Positions 4,650 through 8,667 of a DNA stretch of 8,667 nt are shown piece by piece. A program made the position numbers and the translations under genes. The stretch is from NCBI GenBank assembly GCA_043804635.1, contig JAZDIU010000002.1, forward strand, positions 1 through 8,667, written 5' to 3'. This stretch comes from JAZDIU01 sp043804635 (GTDB lineage Bacteria > Chloroflexota > Dehalococcoidia > Dehalococcoidales > UBA2162). The notes under the pieces were generated by a model. That model was not told the DNA's origin. It did not search any database and saw only the letters and a list, made by a program, of their open reading frames with translations. Every line of letters begins with the position of its first letter. The stretch's first letter is position 1.

Positions 4650-6338
4650 ATGAAAGTAATGCGTCTTCTCTTCACACGCTCGACGAAAAAGCTTCTCCGT
4701 AATCCTAGCCTCTGGCTGATTGTAGCATTACTGGCGTTAATCACTATTCCTCATTATGGAGAAACTCTGGCACATCCAGCATTTTTAACTCGACTAACTG
4801 CTAACCTCGGTTTAGAGCGGCATGCCTTTGAAAGGATTCTTTACTTAGCACCGATAGTTTGGGCCAGTTTACTGTTCGGTTGGAAAGGGGGATTCATTAC
4901 TTCGCTCGTAGCGATTGCCTTAATGTTGCCCCGGGCTATTTTCTTTTCGATATTCCATATAGATGCGATATTCGAGACCAGTGCCGTGTTCATCATCGGC
5001 AATGTATTAGCTATTAGTTTTAATGCCCTCCGCAATGAGCGGGAACGTCGTGTTTACCTGGATGCTCTCAACCGGACGTCGAATGTCGCCTGCCAGACTC
5101 TAGACCTGGACCAACTGCTGAATAGCAGTCTCGAGACCGTTATGGCCGTAATGAAAGTCGATGCCGCGATGGTATTTCTTCTGGATGAGGCAGCGGGCGA
5201 GCTTAAGCTAACTGCTCACCGAGGTGTTTCCGATGATTTTGTTAAAGGCGTGGATAATCTTAGACTTGGTGAAGGTTTCAACGGTATGGTAGCGGTATCG
5301 GGAGAACCGCTCTTCGTCGAGGATGCCTCCAAAGACTCCAGGCTCTCCCGTGACGTGGTAAAAGAGTCTGAGATACATTCTGAAATCATAGTACCTCTCG
5401 GGTCTAAAGAGAAAGTTATCGGCACTCTGTGTGCCGCAATGCGCCGGCAACGGCAGTTTCAGAAGGATGAAATCGAATTGCTCAGTGCTATCGGCAATCA
5501 AATCGGGGTTGCTGCAGAAAATGCCCGCCTTTATCAGCAGCAGCAAAACATCGCCTACGAGCTACGGGTATCAGAGGAAAGGTACCGTGAACTATTCGAG
5601 AACGCTCATGATGCTATTTGGCTTCACGATATGGAAGGTAAAATAATAACCGCAAATAAGGCAGCAGCAATACTAACGGGTTATAGTATAGAGGAACTAC
5701 TCACAATGAATGTAAAAAGTTTCCTACCGGAAGAGAGCTTAGGTCTGGCAGGTCAAATTCGTAAGAAACTGCTGGGTAACGAACCTGTTGAGCAGCCTTA
5801 CGAGCAACGTTTAACCAGAAAGGATGGTACTGAGGCATTCGTGCAATTGACCACCAGCGTAGTTTTTGAAAAAGGTAAGCCTACAGCATTTCAGCATATT
5901 GCTCGAGATATTACCGAGCAAAAACGCGTCCAGGAGAATATCCGTTTCTATGCCCAGCAGGCCATCAGAGGTCAGGAAGAAGAAAGAAAACGCATCTCCC
6001 GCGAGATTCATGATGACGCAATTCAGGCTCTGGTAGTACACGCTCGCCAACTGGATGCTTTGGCTTCCAATACCAAGGAACTCCCGGAGAAAGACCGCCT
6101 ACGTCTGGAAGAGTTATGGCGGGAAGTTAATGAGATAATGCAAGGACTGCGCCGTTTGAGCCAAGACCTGAGACCACCAGTGCTGGAGCGACTTGGATTA
6201 TTACCTGCCTTGGAAGCGCTGGTCACCGATGTAGCTAAATATTCGGGAATAAAAACAACCTTAAGGACGATAGGTAATCAGCGGCGCCTCTCCGAAGAGG
6301 CAGAGTTATTACTGTTCCGAATCGTCAAGAGGCATTGA
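4650..6338 (+). CDS. Membrane GAF-PAS histidine kinase, N-terminal part of a frameshifted gene
   Basis: These 562 residues carry everything but the ATPase domain of a NarL-type sensor kinase. There are about four membrane helices (near 21-36, 62-78, 81-103, 107-126), a GAF domain (about 150-296), a PAS domain (about 308-428, beginning ERYRELFENAHDAIWLHD), and a HisKA_3 dimerisation domain with REIHDDAIQAL, His454 being the phospho-acceptor. The region DLRPPVLERLGLLPALEAL is typical before the ATPase. Reading stops at FRIVKRH. With one base restored near 6326 it would read FRIVQEALRNAWRHA and run on into the next piece, about 646 residues in all. The start follows the regulator by 23 nt; its ribosome site is weak. 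As it stands the product can bind signals and dimerise but not use ATP. A sequencing error cannot be excluded. Confidence 0.85.
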   Translation: MKVMRLLFTRSTKKLLRNPSLWLIVALLALITIPHYGETLAHPAFLTRLTANLGLERHAFERILYLAPIVWASLLFGWKGGFITSLVAIALMLPRAIFFSIFHIDAIFETSAVFIIGNVLAISFNALRNERERRVYLDALNRTSNVACQTLDLDQLLNSSLETVMAVMKVDAAMVFLLDEAAGELKLTAHRGVSDDFVKGVDNLRLGEGFNGMVAVSGEPLFVEDASKDSRLSRDVVKESEIHSEIIVPLGSKEKVIGTLCAAMRRQRQFQKDEIELLSAIGNQIGVAAENARLYQQQQNIAYELRVSEERYRELFENAHDAIWLHDMEGKIITANKAAAILTGYSIEELLTMNVKSFLPEESLGLAGQIRKKLLGNEPVEQPYEQRLTRKDGTEAFVQLTTSVVFEKGKPTAFQHIARDITEQKRVQENIRFYAQQAIRGQEEERKRISREIHDDAIQALVVHARQLDALASNTKELPEKDRLRLEELWREVNEIMQGLRRLSQDLRPPVLERLGLLPALEALVTDVAKYSGIKTTLRTIGNQRRLSEEAELLLFRIVKRH

Positions 6339-6589
6339 GAAATGCCTGGCGGCATGCCGAGGCGGCTCAAGCTGAGGTAGTAGTGGAATTCAATGAAGGC
6401 AAAGTTAGAATAATCATTAGTGACGACGGAAAAGGTTTCAGTCTCCCGAAGACGATAGGAGACCTTGCCCGCTATGGCAAACTCGGATTAGCCGGGATGC
6501 AGGAACGGGCACAACTCATCGGCGGCACTTTGGCAGTGGAATCGCAACCGGGTAAAGGAACAACTATTACCGTAGAAGTGCCGGCGTAA
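6335..6589 (+). CDS. Histidine kinase HATPase_c domain, C-terminal part of a frameshifted gene
   Basis: This is the ATP-binding domain of the kinase begun at 4650, now in another frame. It has the N box (LRNAWRHA, the Asn and His that contact Mg-ATP), the G1 box (ISDDGKGF) and the G2 region (GLAGMQERAQLIGGTL, then PGKGTTITVEVP). In this frame the coding sense begins at or before CAA 6326-6328. The TTG at 6335 overlaps the upstream TGA (TTGA), but TTG is probably not a natural start; a lone 84-residue fragment lacking the first part of the domain is unlikely to fold usefully. The two pieces total 1940 nt, one short of a multiple of three, as expected for a single deletion. A terminator-like hairpin follows at 6600. 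Confidence 0.82.
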   Translation: MRNAWRHAEAAQAEVVVEFNEGKVRIIISDDGKGFSLPKTIGDLARYGKLGLAGMQERAQLIGGTLAVESQPGKGTTITVEVPA

Positions 6590-6599
6590 TCCACTGAAT

Positions 6600-6635
6600 G
6601 AGTGAGCGGTCTCCACTTTAGAAAACCGCTCACTC
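6600..6635. terminator. Terminator-like hairpin after the kinase gene
   Basis: GAGTGAGCGGT (6600-6610) pairs perfectly with ACCGCTCACTC (6625-6635) around a 14-nt loop. It sits 11 nt after the kinase stop and before the convergent mini-gene at 6663. A T run (TTTTT, near 6649) lies about 12 nt beyond the stem rather than at its foot, so efficiency on plus is uncertain. It could serve both directions. Confidence 0.55.
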
Positions 6636-6662
6636 CTATCCTATTTGGTTTTTATAATGATG

Positions 6663-6800
6663 TTACTTTCCGATTCTGAACATCTTGGTGCCGCATACTG
6701 GGCAGACACCCTGGGTCGCCGGTTTACCATTTTTCATAGTAATGGATTTGGCATTCTTGATTTCCCTCTTGGCGCGGCATTTTACGCAATATCCCTGCAT
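6663..6800 (-). CDS. DUF5679-type small zinc-binding protein
   Basis: This is a complete 45-residue protein with two CxxC pairs: YCVKC (Cys5, Cys8) near the N-terminus and VCPVCG (Cys33, Cys36). Between and after them are KREIKNAKSITMKNGKPATQG and GTKMFRIGK, split here by the second pair. This pattern matches the DUF5679 family of tiny proteins as I know it, probably a zinc ribbon; the function is not known. Gene support is strong for its size: a perfect AGGAGGT (minus, 6806-6812) lies 5 nt before the ATG, and a TTGACA promoter lies further upstream. Open frames on plus across the same stretch have no ribosome site and are shadows. It is a single-gene unit between the kinase and the large membrane protein gene. 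Confidence 0.9.
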   Translation of the reverse strand: MQGYCVKCRAKREIKNAKSITMKNGKPATQGVCPVCGTKMFRIGK

Positions 6801-6825
6801 TGTTTACCTCCTGTGTTTTCCTATG

Positions 6826-6854
6826 AGCATATACGTTCTTCACGAGCTTGTCAA
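6826..6854 (-). promoter_or_regulatory. Promoter of the DUF5679-type gene
   Basis: On minus, a consensus TTGACA (6849-6854) and TATGCT (6826-6831, 4/6) are exactly 17 bp apart. Transcription would start near 6819, just ahead of the AGGAGGT ribosome site at 6806-6812. Confidence 0.7.
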
Positions 6855-6870
6855 TAGGTTTGTTTAATAT

Positions 6871-6924
6871 TTTCCCATTTCTTGATAAAGAAATGGGAAA
6901 TAGGGGGCAAAAGCCCCCCTATTT
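6871..6924. repeat. Double-hairpin intergenic repeat, copy 3
   Basis: Hairpin A is TTTCCCATTTCTT (6871-6883) with AAGAAATGGGAAA (6888-6900), a perfect 13-bp stem with loop GATA. Hairpin B is AAATAGGGGGC (6898-6908) with GCCCCCCTATTT (6913-6924), loop AAAA and one extra C. The stems share AAA (6898-6900). It lies 21 nt beyond the stop of the large minus-strand gene, the same side and distance class as copy 1 after the HINT gene. Its sequence is less like copies 1 and 2 than they are to each other. Confidence 0.6.
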
Positions 6925-6945
6925 AGTGAACTGAAGAAACGACGT

Positions 6946-8667
6946 CTAACTAGAAACCTCGCCGCCGGCGTTACCAAGCTGACCTAGAGCACTAAGTAAA
7001 CGGGTCCGCTGAACTTCCAGCTTAGCTATCATACTGACCAGCTGTTTGGCACGTTCATTATTTCTATATGTCCGGCGTAATCTCAGGTGGAGAGTCCGTA
7101 GTTTCACCGCTTCGGCTTCGTCAGCCGCCGGTACAAGAGGTCCGGCAAATACCGACCCTGATTGTCCGTTTAACCAGAGTACTGTTCCCTCGCCGGATTC
7201 AACAGGTGTAATAGCGTAGTCTCGTTCCGAAGGCTCTTCCAGAGATTTTCCGCGGAACCAACTCAGAGCGTCGGAATAAACGCCGAAGACAAATTTGAAA
7301 TCACCTTTGGCTAATACTTCTACAGTAGCTTCGGCAGAGGCTTCACGGCAGACATCCTGCAGGATTGCCAGGGCTTCGGAAGCGCTGACACTAACGGTAT
7401 CGACGTATCCGCTCAAGTCTTGCAGGATTGATTGTCCTTCCAGTAAAGTTTTGAGTTCCAGATATAAGGGGTGGCGGGTCCAGGGCGGTTCGAAATGAGC
7501 TGGCATCTCGCCGCGGAGTATCTGTTGGCAAGATTGGGATGACAGGTCAATACCCATAGATGACCTCATCATATCGATAATCCAGTCCGCTGTGTAACCG
7601 GGTTCTACCAAAGGCAGCGACTGCGCAAAATCGGCGACGACTTTTAGACGAGCCTGGTCTTCGGCTGAAAGCGTTCTCACCGTTCTGGGAGCCGGCAGAG
7701 CCGCCCGCCTCCAAGGTAAAGCCCGGGGACGCTGAACTTCTTCAGGCTCGACTTCACGCCATTGCCCGAAAATCATCTGAGGTGTTATCTCCGGAGCCGC
7801 CGGCGCTGGTGCCGGTTTTCTCGATAGCAGGCGAATCAAGACGAATAAAACCACAAGCGCGATAATGACTGCTACAATGATACCTATTAATGCTCCGAGT
7901 GGTAGGATTCCGGATTTTAATGCCCAGCCCTGAGTCCAGGCACTTGCATTAGAAGCACCGTCGATAGCTCTAACCCGCCAGTAATACTGCCCGTAAGGCA
8001 GGGCTTCCATTTTGGTCAAAGTATAGCTGGTGCCGGCCAGTCCTGACTTCTCCAGGACCGGCTGAACGAAATCGGGGTTGACGTCTATCTGAACCGTGTA
8101 GATGACACCGCTCGGGTCGGTAACACTCGACCACCGGAGAGTAGGAGTCGCGCCGCCGGTAATGCCGGAATTAGCGCCGTCTAGAGGGGAAATCAATCTT
8201 GGAGAAGGCGGCGGGGTGCTCTCCATAGTAAAAGTCAGACTGGACTCGTTCCTTTGTGCATCTACAACACGAATAATATGCGAGCCGAATTTTAGATTAG
8301 GCACAGTAATCGATTTAGTAAAGCTACCTTTGGTATCAGTGACAGCACCCTCGCCCGAAAGAACCGTACCACCGAAAGAAAAACTCAAATTGCTTTTACT
8401 TGCGAAGCCAGAGCCGGAAATTTCAACTACTGTTCCAACACCTCCGAAAGCCGGATTTAACGAGATAGACGGTTCAGCATTAAAGCTGACCGGGTCGATG
8501 CTGGATGCCAGGGTCACCGACCCCTGGGCACTGATTACGTGGGAACCGGCAGTCGAAGCGGGTACGACAAAAGCAGCCGTCCATCCTCCCTGGTTATTAG
8601 CTACGATGCCCGAAGCTGCCGGGGTACCATCGTATAGAATGGCGATATTGCGGTCGCTAGCACTAAA
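6946..8667 (-). CDS. Single-pass membrane protein with Ig-like and FN3-like ectodomains, 5' end off the window
   Basis: The frame is open from the right edge to TAG at 6946: 573 residues, C-terminal part only. A GTG at 8517 is internal, since coding sense continues upstream of it (ILYDGTPAASGIVANNQGG, FVVPASTAGSHVISAQGS). The first 50 residues are the end of one Ig/IPT-like repeat. A second similar domain spans about 66-147 (SLNPAFGGVGTVVEISGSGF, then FGSHIIRVVDA). An FN3-like domain follows (about 155-250, with YYWRVRAIDGASNASAW). One membrane helix lies at about 254-281, then a Pro/Ala linker and a cytoplasmic region of about 290 residues that I cannot assign, helical with a late VLWLNGQSGSVFAGPLVP stretch and a basic coiled end. 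The layout suggests a surface-exposed receptor or anchor; ligand and function are unknown. A signal peptide would lie outside the window. Confidence 0.85.
   Translation of the reverse strand, partial: FSASDRNIAILYDGTPAASGIVANNQGGWTAAFVVPASTAGSHVISAQGSVTLASSIDPVSFNAEPSISLNPAFGGVGTVVEISGSGFASKSNLSFSFGGTVLSGEGAVTDTKGSFTKSITVPNLKFGSHIIRVVDAQRNESSLTFTMESTPPPSPRLISPLDGANSGITGGATPTLRWSSVTDPSGVIYTVQIDVNPDFVQPVLEKSGLAGTSYTLTKMEALPYGQYYWRVRAIDGASNASAWTQGWALKSGILPLGALIGIIVAVIIALVVLFVLIRLLSRKPAPAPAAPEITPQMIFGQWREVEPEEVQRPRALPWRRAALPAPRTVRTLSAEDQARLKVVADFAQSLPLVEPGYTADWIIDMMRSSMGIDLSSQSCQQILRGEMPAHFEPPWTRHPLYLELKTLLEGQSILQDLSGYVDTVSVSASEALAILQDVCREASAEATVEVLAKGDFKFVFGVYSDALSWFRGKSLEEPSERDYAITPVESGEGTVLWLNGQSGSVFAGPLVPAADEAEAVKLRTLHLRLRRTYRNNERAKQLVSMIAKLEVQRTRLLSALGQLGNAGGEVSS

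Noticed and set aside
4841..6226. Several 60-110-codon frames inside the histidine kinase gene on both strands
   Set aside because: The kinase frame has continuous GAF, PAS and HisKA_3 similarity across this range. The others are low-complexity shadows.
6321..6338. Programmed -1 frameshift in the kinase
   Set aside because: There is no X-XXY-YYZ slippery heptamer at the junction, and loss of one C explains it fully.
6645..6867. Two overlapping plus-strand open frames of 60-70 codons
   Set aside because: They lie antisense to the DUF5679-type gene, which has four conserved cysteines, a perfect ribosome site and a promoter. The plus frames have none of these.
8515..8517. GTG 8517 as the start of the large membrane protein
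   Set aside because: The frame stays open to the window edge and encodes the rest of a preceding Ig-like repeat, so the gene begins outside the window.
1..8667. CRISPR array, toxin-antitoxin pair, phage genes or a complete mobile element
   Set aside because: I found no regularly spaced direct repeats, no transposase, integrase or nuclease, and no paired small genes of those types.

Overview
The window is a gene-dense bacterial segment of moderate GC. It holds single-copy housekeeping genes, one split two-component system, and several intergenic hairpin repeats. The gene set fits a Chloroflexota bacterium, possibly Dehalococcoidia: a HINT protein, a CaCA exchanger, FolK plus a COG0720 protein, a NarL/HisKA_3 two-component pair, a 45-residue DUF5679-type zinc protein, and a membrane protein with Ig-like and fibronectin-like domains. 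That assignment is inference from gene content and style; no marker here fixes the taxon.

Layout. Positions 1-180 are the 3' end of a response-regulator receiver. A 353-bp gap (181-533) carries several hairpins. A HINT nucleotide hydrolase (534-878, minus) diverges from a cation/Ca2+ exchanger (950-1924). Next come folK (1991-2515) and an overlapping QueD/PTPS-like gene (2497-2868). A Trm112/YcaR-like zinc protein (2950-3126, minus) is divergent from tRNA-Trp (3200-3275). A small one-helix membrane protein (3337-3522, minus) follows. A 438-bp gap (3523-3960) holds a nested inverted repeat, a double-hairpin repeat and a good sigma70-type promoter. That promoter drives a NarL-type regulator (3961-4626) and a membrane histidine kinase (4650-6589), which a one-base frameshift breaks just before the N box. 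A DUF5679-type mini-protein (6663-6800, minus) has its own promoter. The 3' part of a large membrane protein (6946-8667, minus) runs off the right edge.

How the genes work together. folK and the PTPS gene overlap by 19 nt. The PTPS active site reads C-E-S-L-H-G-H, the form linked to dual-function PTPS-I/III enzymes, which can make the FolK substrate without FolB. This pair is probably a compact folate (and perhaps queuosine) module. The regulator and kinase form a cognate pair whose kinase is inactive as the sequence stands.

The most unusual non-coding signal is a repeat family with at least three copies (457-523, 3826-3903, 6871-6924). Each copy has two consecutive hairpins. The stems are kept while their sequence changes from copy to copy. 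One copy ends exactly at the -35 box of the regulator promoter. No CRISPR array, complete insertion sequence or defence system is visible.
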